Assembly (NCBI GenBank): GCA_025765615.1
Contig: JAIVFJ010000077.1
Span: forward strand, 211,502 to 275,501
Length of the DNA stretch: 64,000 bases
Source: Zopfochytrium polystomum
Taxonomy: Eukaryota > Chytridiomycota > Chytridiomycetes > Chytridiales > Chytridiaceae
Direction: 5' to 3'
Shown: in pieces, positions 49,149 to 60,944 of the stretch
Numbering within the stretch: the first letter of the stretch is position 1
How the letters are laid out: every line of letters starts with the position of its first letter
Notes under the pieces: model-generated
Told to the model about the DNA's origin: nothing
Databases searched by the model: none
The model's input: the letters and a program-made list of their open reading frames with translations, nothing else
Program-made: the position numbers and the translations under genes

Positions 49149-52100
49149 TCATTCTCGCCTCTCGCCTCGCGCGAATCCGGCGGCCACAACCCCTTCCTTC
49201 AGCATTCGGTGGCCTGCCGATGCTGCCGCTTGGCGCCGTGCTCTCCGGTGTCTCGATAGATCGGCAGCTGCTAATGTGTGAGGGAACGCCGAGGCGGGCA
49301 CCGCCATCACATTGGGCGACCGAGGCGGAGTCAACATTTTGGCTTCGGCTGCTGGGGTTCCTGCCCCCGTGGAGACGAACTTTTCGCGTTTGTCCGTGCT
49401 TGCAGCCGCACCTGTCGCACCTGTCGCACCTGTCGCACCTGTCAGCCCTCCATCTTCGCTGCTAAAGATGAGACCGTCGCCATAAGCGGCCTTGTCCTCG
49501 CCCTCCTCCCAAGCAGGTCCGCTGACCACGGGCTCCCCATTGTCGCTGTCCTCACCGGTTCCGAACCAAAGCCCTCCGCTCCATGCAAGGCCCACGATGT
49601 CCGAGAAGCCGCTGCCTTCGCTGGTTTCGCTCGGCTCATCGTACGGCTCTCGGTCCTCGCGATTGCCTCCAGGTGGAGCAAAGGTATTGTTTGTATGAGC
49701 CGCGGCCGCGCCAAGTGGACGACCAGTGGTTGCCGAAGAGGGTGGTGGCTCTCTGGACCAGCCTCTCCCACTCGAGGCCGCTTCCCGGCTCATTCCCTTG
49801 GATGTTTCCGGCATCGTGGCTAGCAAGGTGGGAACCACTCCCATGGACTTGATTTGGCGCAGAATCTTTGTAGATGCCACGTCGCGGCCGCCATCAAGCT
49901 CTTTGACCACATCTCGCAGGTTCGTTTGAAGCGTTGCCCTGATCTGCCTCAAGCCAAATGATTCGTTCATTGGCAGATAGAGGCACAGAAAGAGAGGTCG
50001 CAGTCCGCTAAATAGCTCCAAAGCCGTTTCATACGCGAGTATTGTCGCGTATGTAGTTGCTGCGTACAGAGCAAAGAGAGCTGGTAGACACAACAGGAAT
50101 ATTCCTTGTTGCTTCGACTCTTCAGATCTTCGTGCAATCACAGCTGCTCCTGCGATGGAGTACAAAGCGCTGAGAACTGGATATGCCGCAGCAGCCACCA
50201 TTATCTTCCATGTCGCGAGTACGTCGTAGCCGCGAAGCTTGACGGATGACTTTCGCTTCGCCTCTTAAGTTGGTAATGAGGTTATTGGTTGACCAGCAAA
50301 CGAGCCCTATTTACCTTGGGCCTTCTGCCAGCTTATACGTTGGCATAGAATGAGCACTGGAAGGTTCAATAGAATTCTAGAACGCAGTGTTAATGAGCAA
50401 AACACAACGTCCTCCAATTTGTCCCCACCCGGGAAGTGAACAGAGAATGAGCGTGCATCCCAGCAGTGTCTGCCAAATGAGCAAACCTGCGGCCGCCATT
50501 GGCGAACTGCTAATGTTTATGACCTGGTTATCTTGTATCTGGTAGACCTTCAAAAGAGCATTGTAGTCTTGGATTTTCTGAGAAATCAGTTGAACACGCG
50601 GGTGGTCCCGGCACTTGATGCTATAAGATGGCGACGTGGAAAACATCAGAGAAAGCTGCCCAGGAAACGCTCCAAAAGCACTCACAAGCCCTGTGCGAAG
50701 CGCCGCCGCAGCTCCACAATCTGCTGTATTTCAAGCTTGGCATGGTCGCTAATGTACAGTTTTTGAGCTGTTTGAATGATTTTAAGCATCGAGTAGTCCG
50801 GTGCTTGAATGGTCACAGCGGCAAATCCGTTTGAGATAGAGTCGAGAAGAAGGCCTACAGCCTGCCTCTTACGCTCACCGCCCTCAAGAAACATGTGGAC
50901 CCATTCCTTTTTGATCTGTTGCAACGGTGGTGAGTTGCAAACGAGCCAAAGCATCAATGTAAATAGTGAGAAACAAAAATGTGGGCAGCCTGACCTCAAC
51001 CGGGTCACCAAACTCCACGCTCGCCGTGGACCGAAACCGGTGCGCCTGGAAGTAGGTCAGGCCCACGGGGACCACTGTCACACCTTCACGACTTGAGCCC
51101 ACGGCTCGTTCGCTGCCGGATTCAGCACCCGCGACGCCAACACCGTCTTCTACGAAGTCCAGCACTGGCCGCATCAACCTCTCCGCCATCGTTCCGAGCG
51201 CTAGCACGCTCACGCCGGCCTTGAGCGGCAGCATGTTTGTGCGATCATGCGAGCCGCCTTCCGGGAAAATGCCGACGCAGCGGCGGCCGCGGGCGCGATC
51301 GAAACCAACCCCGCGCCGACGAGGAATCAGCAGCTCCTCTTGCACGCGCGCGAACATGTCCGTCTGGTCCACGTACGGAACGATGCGGAATGTCACGCCG
51401 GCTGTGGAGGCCTCGTAAGGATCAGCTGTTCCACCGCCGGGAACTGGAAAAGGCTTCGCCAATCGAAGCGTATCGTCAGAGTACACGGCTACGACAACAG
51501 CCGATTCACCGCCTTCAAGCGCAAGAGTGGCTCGAGGCGTGATTTCTGTGGTGAACCTTGTACCAATGCCGAGGACGAGAGTAGGGTCTTCTGATATTCG
51601 GAATAGTAGTGCCCCCGTTCCACGCTTTGCAAGGTCTTGAGGTCTTTTCACTGGTACTGTTGATTGGAAGCGTTTAGTTTCAGCCTTTTTTACTGAATCC
51701 CAGATCTACTTACTTGCGCCGAGAATACGTGCGAGCAATCCCACAATTGGCCGGTCGAAAGAGGCTTGTGCAATAAGGAAACTAACTCTCCAGGGGATGC
51801 ATGCCGTCACCAACATTGCGTCAACGAACCTGGCAGGATTCTTAGTGGAACGAATAGTTGAGGGGGGTGGCAATCGTGAAAAAGACTAACTGGTTGGAAT
51901 CTGGATAAAGCATGGATGAACAGCGTTCGTGGTAGTCCGATTTGTTGGGGTGTGCGTGGCGTGGGTGAGCGAGGAAGGGAGTGTCCGGCGTTCCTTCAGA
52001 GAACTTACGAGGTCCGACGACAAAAATGATGGGCCCTTCCGCTGGGATCTTCTCCAGCCCTCCCACGGATACTCGCTGGAAAAAGACATGCAGAACGAGC

Positions 52101-52230
52101 TTTGCGGATGAGGGCATAATGCGAAGAACAAAATTAGTTCAGCTTCACTTACGCCGAGCCGATGTTGTCCCTATCCACTTTACACTCCTACCTTGAATCC
52201 GCCAACAATGCAATCTGCGAGGGCATCCAT
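49149..52230 (-). CDS. GPT2: Glycerol-3-phosphate/DHAP acyltransferase (Gpt2/Sct1 type)
   Basis: First acylation step of glycerolipid synthesis at the ER. Exon 1 (52192-52230) encodes MDALADCIVGGFK, joined to LVLHVFFQRVSVGGLEKIPA with EGPIIFVVGP. A 10-nt microexon (51891-51900) completes motif I, GPHSNQFVDAML (H-x4-D). Then RVSFLIAQASFDRPIVGLLA, AIPVKRPQDLAKRG, motif III VGIFPEGGSHDRTNMLPLKA and motif IV VTVVPVGLTYFQAHRFRSTA. An N-terminal hydrophobic helix and C-terminal TM helices (VLSALYSIAGAAVIARR, IFLLCLPALFALYAATTYAT) fit the yeast enzymes. A disordered tail contains a (Thr-Gly-Ala)n repeat. At least six exons. Confidence 0.93.
49405..49442. repeat. 9-bp tandem repeat within the GPAT coding region
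   Basis: About four copies of a nonamer CACCTGTCG on the plus strand; on the coding strand it encodes TGATGATGATGA in the disordered C-terminal tail. Being a multiple of three, copy number can vary without a frameshift. Confidence 0.85.
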
Positions 52231-52623
52231 CGCTAGTCGAGCTGTGTCAATGGTTCACCGTGTGCTGGGTTTGAGTGAGGCTACACCCGTCCAAGCTCAA
52301 GGGGGCAGAGGGCCTGAGGCGATGTGATGGACAGGCGAGGAACGAACGAAAACGCAGGAGAACGGAGAAGCCGGCGATGGAGCTGGTACTGTAGGCGGAG
52401 GAAACGAACCAGATGGGAAAAAAACGAAAAAGATCGCTGACCGCCCGCTGCGGTCATATGCTGGGACGTGCTGTCCCTTGCATCGGCGGGATCGAGCAAG
52501 GGAGAGGGAGGCTGGGTGATGGGGACGTTGTGGCTTGGTATGCTTGGATCGGAGGCCGATTTGAAACTCCGATTTGGAAAATCGGTTCGAAAAATTACAG
52601 GTGCCGGACACGGGGAAAGAGGG

Positions 52624-55191
52624 ATGATCGCCTCCGAGTTCAAGCGGCGCTGTGAGGCAATGGGCGTAACGCCACCACCAGGTTAGGCAGGCGAAAGCGG
52701 AGGGGCAGCAGTCGTTGCTTCCCTCACTACATTTTCTCCAGAGGTTTTCTGCTGTTCAGCTTCTGATCATCAAAATCGACCATCGAACAAAATCACATTG
52801 AAGACGTGTGCAGCAAGCTCCAGCCGAACGAAGGGAATGGGAGCAGTGGCCCGCCAGAGGAGATCAACCTGTCCGGCACGAGCATAAACCCGAAAGTGAT
52901 CAGTTCGCTCATGACGGCACTTGAAACCGACAGCACCATCAGCACTCTGATTTTGGCCGACGCTTTTCTCGGAGACGATGGTAGTTTACTGCGCACATTT
53001 ATTTTCAGTTTTCGTCCCTGAGATTTCAAACGGCTCTGTGATCTTTCTTAGGTGCAATAGCGATAGGAAACTGTCTCAAAATTAACAAGGTCTGCGTCGA
53101 TTTCAAATTTCACTGATATTACTCTTGCAACTTCACAACTGATCTCGCTCAGTCAATCCAAACCCTCGACCTTCGCGGCAATAACATTCGCTGCGACGGT
53201 ACCCTCTCTCTCGCACAAATGCTCAAAGTCAATAACACCCTTCGCACCCTGCTCCTTGAATGGAACTGCGTGGGTATCTGGGAGGTTGGAGTTCGCGCTT
53301 TGGCTGACGCGCTTGCGGCAAACCGTCGCCTCGAGACGTTAGACTTGCGGAACTGCAAGGTCGGGCCGCGGGGATGCCAGACGCTGGCGGTCGGCATCAA
53401 GCATAACACGAGTTTGCGGCACTTGGACTTGAGGTGGAACAACGCTGGGCTCATTGGCGGGCGCGCATTTGTAGATGTGTTGCAGTGGAATATGTCGATT
53501 TTGGAGGTGTTGTTGACGGGGAATGAGGTGCCGGAGGAAGTTATGAGGAGCGTGAGTAAGTTCCCGACTAAAAAGCCTTCTGAAGACTCATGTTTCCCCC
53601 GCGCAAACTACAATTCTCGCCAATGTGAAATGCAGCCGTCCTACTTCAGCGCAACAAGGATAAGCAAGCCGTTTCAGCCCTTACCGCATCTCACTCAGAG
53701 CAGCTATCTTCTACTCTCCAAACCCTTGCCAAGCACCACCAAGACGCGGTGGAAAAGCTTCAGCACAAATTACATTCATCAGACTCTAAACATCAGTCGG
53801 TGGCGGAGAGACTGGCTGTGGCGTCCCGAGACCTGTCTGCGGCACAGGCAGCCTCGAAAGCTGCGGAAGATCGGGCAAATGCAATCGAGCGAGACTTCAG
53901 TGTCTTCAAAGCCGAAGGAAACGCGAGGATTTCAGATTTGCAAAAAGATCTTAAGTCAGAGAGAGAGGTGGGCTGGACAACTTCCTCTGAACCTAGAACT
54001 TATTGAAGCTCACCGCCCAATCTAACTTATTTTGAGCAGAAGCGACTAGCCTTAGAGGAGAAGGTGGCAAAGCTAACTTCTTCTTCGAGCTGCCATGCAG
54101 CGGAACTCGAAGCCTCGTTGCGCGAAAAGGAAATGAAGGTCGAAGTGCTTAAGCGCGACAAAGTACTCCTGCTGGAGGAGCTCGACAAGCAGAAACAGCG
54201 TGAAAAGGACCTTCAGGATCTCTTCCATGAAAAGCAAGTACGAGCTGAATCCAGCTTCCAAGCCAAGCTACTTGCACTGGAAGAGAGGAAGGACGAAGAA
54301 TTGCGGGAGAGGTTGAAAAAGGCGGAGGAGAGGCATAGGATTGTTGAGGCGGCCAGAGCAAAGGTGGTTGAGGTAATCGTCCACAAGTGTCGAATTTACA
54401 TGAGCAATCAACTGAGCTGCTCCTTTTGCAGGAGCTTGACGAGGCGAAGGCTCGAGCTTTGTTGGAGCGGCGGTCTCTAATGGACCGAATCTCTGAGACT
54501 GAACTCAAAGTGAGAAAAGAAGAGGTGAGCCATCGGAAGTATTTGCAATGCCACCCTCTGAATTTTCTTCGTGCTGCAGGAAATAAAGCGCAAGGAGCTT
54601 GAGTCGCAGCTAGACTCAATGCGCGTAACTCGCGACCAGCTTCAAGTGGACCTCAATTCGCATGCTACATCGCACGCCGCATGCGTGCGGGAGTACGAAG
54701 CGGAATCCAAAAGATTCAATTCGCACCGTATTCAACTCAATGAAGAAATCGTCGAGCTCAAATCGCAGCTGGCCCGAGCTACGGCGGATTCTGCTCTGTT
54801 ACAACAGCGGCTGGAGCAATCCCAGAAGACGGAGAGGGAGAGCGTGAATCGCGAATCGAGGATGCAAAGCGATTTGGCGAGAGCAAATGAGGAGACCGAA
54901 AAGGCGGCACAAGCCAGTCGACTCCAGTTGGAAAAGGTTGCTGCAGATAGTGAACAGAAGGATATAACTATTTCCAAGTTACGCGAATCAATAAGGAGGT
55001 AAGCGGCGAATGCGGAGCCCTCTCGCCATCTGACACCACCTGTCGAATCCAACTCGAATCGAAGACTTGAGCAAGAGCTAGCGGATGAGCGCGAGGACCA
55101 GAATTTACGAATGAAGGAGCTGTCGATGCAGATATCGGCAGTTCTTTCTCGAAGGGAGAGGGCGTCGCGAAGAACAGTACCCGAGCAATAA
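52624..55191 (+). CDS. LRRC45: LRRC45 homologue (centrosome linker, LRR plus coiled coil)
   Basis: In animals LRRC45 links centrioles and acts in early ciliogenesis. Exon 1 encodes MIASEFKRRCEAMGVTPPP. Then comes a leucine-rich repeat block: EINLSGTSINPKVISSLMTA, STISTLILADAFLGDDG-AIA, IQTLDLRGNNIRCDG, LRTLLLEWNCVGIWEVGVRA, LETLDLRNCKVGPRGCQTLA and LRHLDLRWNNAGLIGGRAFV, closely paralleling the animal LDLKGNN, LTLEWNSLG, LDLRNNQ and LDLRWNNVGLLGGRA repeats. About 450 residues of coiled coil follow in several exons, ending SRRERASRRTVPEQ. The splice site joining exon 1 to the LRR block is unclear: the obvious acceptor gives the wrong frame, and the stop TGA at 52764 closes the family frame upstream. 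Confidence 0.85.
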
Positions 55192-55276
55192 ACTATAGAA
55201 ATTTGAAAGTTTTTTCCATTTCCGGCCGCTGCGGTGAAGTGAAAACAGAGCCGATCCTGGATCGCGGCGTGCGGCC

Positions 55277-57428
55277 ATGTTCTGGACGGTGAGATGACGC
55301 GGGCGCAGGCGATCGAGAGCAGTAGGGCGCGATCTGGGTAGGCGCGGCTGGGACGAAGAAGCTGCGCGCAGGGACGAAGAAGCTGCGCGCAGGGACGAAG
55401 AAGCTGCGCGGGCGAACATGCGTCTTTGGGGGCATGGGGTAGCAGCTGGAGAATGAGAGGTGGAGACGGAGCTGCTAGGCGTTCGGCCCCGACAGCACCG
55501 CGAAGGGAATCGCGGAAAGAACGGGGCCCGGTGTCGCTGCGACACTTCTTCAACGCACATAATGCGTCGTTGTTCCATGCCTGCTGAGGCTCGGTGGGAT
55601 TAGTCTAACACCAGCTAACGTTACAGCGGAGCGAGCCGAACTATGAAAAGGTTCTAACGACCTTGGACGAAAAGATCCGCGAGACGGAAACCCGTTTGAC
55701 CGACCTCGCGGAAGCGGAGAAGAAGCTGATTGCAACTTGGATTTACTATGGAGCCTTCGTTTACGTCTTCTACTTCGCCCTCTACTTCACTCTCTGGAGC
55801 CCGGTGAATGACGCTCTGCCATGGTGGCTTGCTAAGACGAGTGCAATCATTCTCATGCCAGGCCTGTGAGTAGACAACTTTTGTGGAGGGCGCGGATATC
55901 TGAAGTCGGGCACTCATATCGCAGGATTTACTACGGTCGTTCGCTCATCAAATACTGGTATTCGTCCAAGCGAAAGGCAGAAGGCAAGCAAGAACTCTCT
56001 TTGTAGCAATTAGTCCAGACTTTGAGACAATACTTCGCTTTCTTTTGAAAATAGCCCTTCGCTTGAAGGATCTTCACAAGAAGCAGGCGGACAAGGTTTA
56101 TTGATTCCTTTGTGGACGCTCCTAGTTTGCTAACAGACAACATTTCTGGAACAGTTAGAGGAGCTAAAGAAGAAAACCGGGTATTACGAGACGAAGGGCC
56201 TCATCGAGCGATTCGACAGCGCCAATCGCAAAGTAAGTTAGCTTGATTACACGGTGTGGTAGATGACCGCAAAGCGCAGGGTACCCCAACAAGTCATGGC
56301 CAGCCTGTTCGCCCCATTCAGCCCAATCATCCGTCAGGTTCAGGTTGGGACACATCAAGCTTTCTTGCCTTGCTTCCACTAAGTTTCGGGGCAATAGGAT
56401 TGCGCCAAAGACCTCAGAACATCCAACCTCCGGCTGGAACTCCCATCCAACACGGCGCCGCGCCCCAGCACCTCCAGGTACTGCCAGGCACCCCGTCCAC
56501 TTCGGCTCCGCCAGGTGGTCAAATTCAGCCGACTCCGTCGGAGCGTCCAGTACATGGAAGTCCAATTCCTCAAATCGTAGTTCCTCAGACTCCAATTAAT
56601 AACAGAGCGCGCCTGCACGGTAGGGACTTCCTCTTGCCAGTCGACGGTTTTAACTGTTGACGCGCAGAAACGCCGGTCTCCTCCCCAAAGCCGTGGTATG
56701 AGAAATTTGCGGAAGCCCTCATCGGCGACTCCGAAGAGCCGCACCAAAAATATGCTCTCATATGTCAGAACTGCTTTGTTCATAATGGCCTGGTTCTTCC
56801 CGAAGAATACCCAACCATTCGTGAGTATGACTATGTTTAGCGTTTATTCAAACGCTTACTCTTCTGGCTTTCAGGCTTCAGATGCATGAAGTGTGGGTAC
56901 GTCAATGCGAAAAATCGGCGAAACAATGCAGTCAGAACAGATCTTTCACCTCCAGCATCACCAACACCCCGCCAAAGGACGATGGGCAACTTGTCCAGCG
57001 ACGACGAGTCAATTTCGGGACGCCGCCGCACGGCTGGCGGCTCGATGCTCGCAAAACCCAGCCGTGACTTCTCCGAGTACGACTATGGATCGGATACTGG
57101 ATCCACGCACTATGGACGAGGCGCGGACAGTGGGGCGAGTCCGCTGCCTTCGCGGCCGTCGACCCCGGCAAACGCCATGCCGTCGTTGCCAGATGGCGCA
57201 AATGTTGCTCTGGAAGAGCCAGTCCCAATTGGGGCTGACAACAACGATCCTGTCGCTGGGATCGAGGTTGTGGGTTCAGCTGCACCCTTTTCTGTTGGTG
57301 ACAGCGCGGATGAGACAGGATCAGACAAACAGGCACAGCCGATATTGCTCGAGCCTGACTTTGTCGATGTCGCACCTGGCGGGCAGCCATTGATGAGTGA
57401 TCCAAAAGGGGATGACGCAACGTCATGA
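55277..57428 (+). CDS. LNP1: Lunapark, ER three-way-junction protein
   Basis: Stabilises three-way junctions of the ER network. A probable 12-nt first exon (55277-55288, MFWT) joins over a 338-bp intron to 55627, RSEPNYEKVLTTLDEKIRET. The two-helix membrane hairpin follows: IATWIYYGAFVYVFYFALYF and WWLAKTSAIILMPGLIYYGR, flanked by coiled coils (LKDLHKKQADKVEELKKKTG with YYETKGLIERFDSANRK). After a Pro-rich linker, the zinc ribbon reads KYALICQNCFVHNGLVLPEE with RCMKCGYVNA, C-x2-C...C-x2-C as in lunapark. The tail is Ser/Asp-rich and disordered. Family secure; first exon inferred. Confidence 0.9.
55347..55411. repeat. 21-bp tandem repeat, three copies
   Basis: Three near-identical 21-bp units of GGGACGAAGAAGCTGCGCGC-A inside the presumed first intron of lunapark. 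The plus strand encodes DEEAARR repeats in one frame and the minus strand FFVPARS repeats in another, but neither belongs to a supported gene. Confidence 0.9.
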
Positions 57429-57704
57429 GGAAGCAATGGGCCTCTCTTTTGGAGGGCTTACTTTTTTATTGGCTTTCCTTTTTTCTTGTTCAGCCTTATT
57501 TCATTCTCTCTTTCACCCTCTCTCTCTCTCTGTCTCTTCTCTCTCCCTCTTTCTTCCGCTCTTTACTCCCTCTTCCCGCCTGTGACCATGCCCGTTGCTC
57601 TTCCTTGACCTTTCTCCGTTTCCCCCCTCACACATACCGCGCCCCCACATCTTTTTTCAAATTTTCAAGAAATTTGTTGAATTAGGGCAGTCACAAAAAA
57701 GTCC

Positions 57705-59004
57705 ATGTCGGCGGAAGGGTTCCTCCTGTTGGCGAAGTCGGCGCGAGGTGGCGCTTGCGCGCAGCTCATCCAGGATGTACTGAGCGCGCCGGGCATCTTT
57801 TCCTTCGCCGAGCTACTCGAAATGAAGAACATCGCAGAGGTATGAGGAGCGGTGCACAGACTGCGCCCGTCTCGATCCGACCCACCCGCTCACATCCGCC
57901 CCGCTGTCCTTCCCGCGACTTTGCGCATCATGGTCCGATTCAGCTACGGAACAATCCACAGCTCGCTATGCATCACAAACTCCTGGAAATATTCTCTTTC
58001 GGGACGTATTTGGACTACAAAAGTAAGCCTTTATTTTTTTGGTTACGATCGGTATTTGTAGAAGCAATACCTAATCCATGCACTCAATCTATTTCTTAAA
58101 TGGCTTGGGCATATAGAGATCGCTGATACCCTTCCTCCTCTCACCGATGTTCAACGTAAGAAGCTCCGGCTGCTTTCGATCGTATCGTTCGCGGGCGAAA
58201 AAAGGGTGCGTTGCTGCGGTCGTGTCCCGTGTATCTGCCTCAGCCACATCATTTCGAATTCCTGGTGCGCGGTGTGCTGCGACTCACTGACTGGATCTCG
58301 TTGCTTGAAACTTCTACCCCTTTGCCTTTCATGTAGAGCCTGTCGTATGAGTCACTCCAGGAGCAGCTGGACGTTGCAAATGTTCGCGAGCTGGAGGATC
58401 TCATCATTGACGGCATTTATCAGGACGTGCTCGCCGGGAGGCTCGATCAAAAGAAGAAGTGCCTCGAAGTGGAGTACGGCATTGGGCGAGACTTGCCGCC
58501 GGGGGAGACAGCCAAGCTGCTGAATTCACTCTCCTCATGGTAAGAGGGGGGGCGAATTTGGCTGAGCAATCGTTCACAATCTAATGCTGTGCCGCTCCCC
58601 CGTTACACCGTCCACAATTATTCCCCCTGCTGAAGGGCGAACACCACCGAGAATATTCTTCGCTACATTGACCAAAAACTTGAGGCAGTTGCTCGGGAAA
58701 TGGCTGCTCACACACGCGAGAAGGAAGAGTTCGAGAAAGCACTAGAGGAAGCGAAGGCGAAGGCAAAAGCGGCCGGGAGCGGTCAACGAATGGCAGCAGT
58801 GTCAGAGTTCGACCCAGCTTTCGATGGCCGACGGGATATGCATTCCCTCATGTTCGAAGCCGACGAACGACGTGGCGGAAAATCGTTGAGTGAAAACGAT
58901 TTCATTTTTCTCCTTGCCAACAACTCTAACCTCTGCGCGATCGTTTCATTTATTTGTCTCATTTCAGTCGGGTTTCGAAAGGACGGAAGCAGTGGTTCGG
59001 CTAA
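57705..59004 (+). CDS. CSN7: COP9 signalosome subunit 7 (PCI domain)
   Basis: Subunit of the COP9 signalosome, which removes NEDD8 from cullins. It starts [20 protein letters not shown] with [20 protein letters not shown]. Then [54 protein letters not shown] with [31 protein letters not shown], all typical of the CSN7 PCI domain (winged-helix end with GRLDQ). The C-terminal helix starts [17 protein letters not shown], and a charged tail follows. I join 58884 to 58968 to give a basic ending SKGRKQWFG with stop at 59002-59004; other frames through that exon are possible. Confidence 0.9.
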
Positions 59005-59135
59005 GGCTATGCTTAGGGTTGGCTGGGATTCTTTGCACAATAAACACGAACAACGAAGGATCAGACCCCCCCATGTATTTTGGTAACCTTTGCGCCAAAT
59101 AATTGCGCCCAGTCCAAACCACTCAGATTCCCACA

Positions 59136-60405
59136 TCAAGTGAAGTTCATCCGCTTTCTTCCCGAAGGTTTCGGGTAGTCCAGAACATTCACGGGGTCAA
59201 CATACCGATCGAAGTCTCCGTCATCCTCAAAGCGAATGGCGTACAGCATCTTATAATCCACGTCGTTCGTCTAAATGGTGTGAATATAATAGAAGTGGGG
59301 GATCCAGAGAAGTGCTACCTTGCTCGGTGGTGACTGAACGATTGCTTTGTAAAAGCAGCTAGTTCCAGGGTACAGAGCGAGGACAGTGTGGCCTTCTGGA
59401 AATTCCTTCGTACTGTCGACTTGAGTTGGCAGCGGAATCACCATTTTAGCCGGAAACAGGTAGCATCTGGTAGAAGAGGAGGGTACCGCACGCAAGTCAA
59501 CGTACACCGGCTCCAAAAGATGAGTTACACTAATTGTAAAATACGTACTTCCGAGTTCCTGGATTTTCCTCGTCGTCCTCAGCGTCTTCCACTTCATACC
59601 TGTTTCTCCACAAAAGGCATCCCAAAAGGGAGGGATGGTTATTCTAATCGAAGAAATGAACGGAAAGTGCCGCACTTCTGCTTATCGGGAAGCCACTTGA
59701 CCACATTGGCCAGGATGTGGTCATTTTGCTGCGGTCGCGGGACAACGACTTTGCTTCCCATCGTCAGCGGCACGAAGCCACCCGAATCATCGCTGCAGCC
59801 TGTTTGTTAACGCCGCCACGACGTTGTAACAGAAAAATAGGACACACGTTTTGGACCGTTTCGAGCTGGTGGAGTGTTTCTCCTCTGGCTTCCGTTTCTT
59901 TCTTTTCGTTTCGAGCCCTGTCATGGTAGTGGAAGGAAAGTGAGTTGAAATCTAGATGGCACAGCAAACAACGCTCACCAGTTTCAGAGGCCTCTGTGAG
60001 GGCCATAAGTATGCTTGCATGCTCCATCCATTCGGCAATTATTCTGTAGGACTATTTAGAAAGAGTCGTCGAGGCGGCGTGACTTCACTTCTTCTCCGCT
60101 GCTGTTCTGGCCAGAACGTCCTTGTAGCTTTCCACAAGCTTTTGCGCCACTTTCGTGGTGAACTTGTCTGGGTCAAAGTGTGGGGGTTAAACAGTAACTT
60201 GAGCTGGCTATACACCATCATCCCTTTACTTCTGCCCCACCCCCGCATTCCGCACACGTTCCCCGCCTTTTGCCTTACCAGTTTTGGATAGCTTAGCGTG
60301 AATTTTGTTGACCTTGGCAATGGCAAGGTCTCCCGTCTTGTGACAGTCATCCAACCGTTGAATGTTCTGGCACAGCTTTAACCAGAGTTCCCTTTCGGTG
60401 GACAT
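59136..60405 (-). CDS. SGF29: SAGA-associated factor 29 (tandem Tudor)
   Basis: SAGA subunit that reads H3K4 methylation. It starts at 60405 with MSTERELWLKLCQNIQRLDD, an N-terminal helical region running through KVNKIHAKLSKT and KVAQKLVESYKDVLARTAAE. The C-terminal SGF29 domain contains YLFPAKMVIPLPTQ, EFPEGHTVLALYPGTSCFYK with AIVQSPPSK (the Tudor block conserved as VLALYPxTTxFYxAxV), YKMLYAIRFEDDGDFDRYVD, and the end PVNVLDYPKPSGRKRMNFT. The DDGD motif and the aromatic residues for methyl-lysine binding are present. Several introns. Confidence 0.92.
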
Positions 60406-60944
60406 GGACGGTGTTCTTGCCAGAGGAGAGTGGGAGAGTGTTGCCGAGGAGGAGGGGGAGGTGCAGATGGAAAAGGCTGGATGGCCGGGTTGATCTCTGG
60501 CTTGGTAGCGTTGAAGATCCCAAAGAAGATCTTTGGGTACCGATCTAGGGTGCTGTCAGTGGTGGATCGGGTCGCTGGACCAGTGGATCGTTGAGATTAA
60601 GGAAGACGCGGCACCACGCCAGACAGTTGAAGCCAGAGAAAATGCTTTTAAGGACCGCCTTCGCCACCTCAATCGTACAACCCCCCAACTCCACTTTCCC
60701 TGCAAGGCTCGAGCCTCGAGGCATGAGCCCGCACCCGCCAATCTCGATCCTTCTTGCTATCGATGGCCCGTAGTCTCCACCTGCATGTGTATCTTATGAT
60801 TGACCTATATCGGGTTGGCACGGAGATCACAATCCGAGCGTCACTACTATTTAATCTGGCTTGAGCTGTCGACACTTCGAACCTGAAGATACTTTGCTGT
60901 AAACGTGCCATCTCCTTCAAGTGTGACCGTGCGACCCAATTCTA
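60406..60944. other. Intergenic region, nothing recognised
   Basis: About 540 bp between the SGF29 start and the 3' end of the thioredoxin-fold gene. Short open frames on both strands have no recognisable content, and no tRNA-like structure was noticed. Confidence 0.5.

Noticed and set aside
55193..55435. Minus-strand frame with SFFVPAR repeats
   Set aside because: Produced by the 21-bp tandem repeat within an intron; no other sign of a gene.
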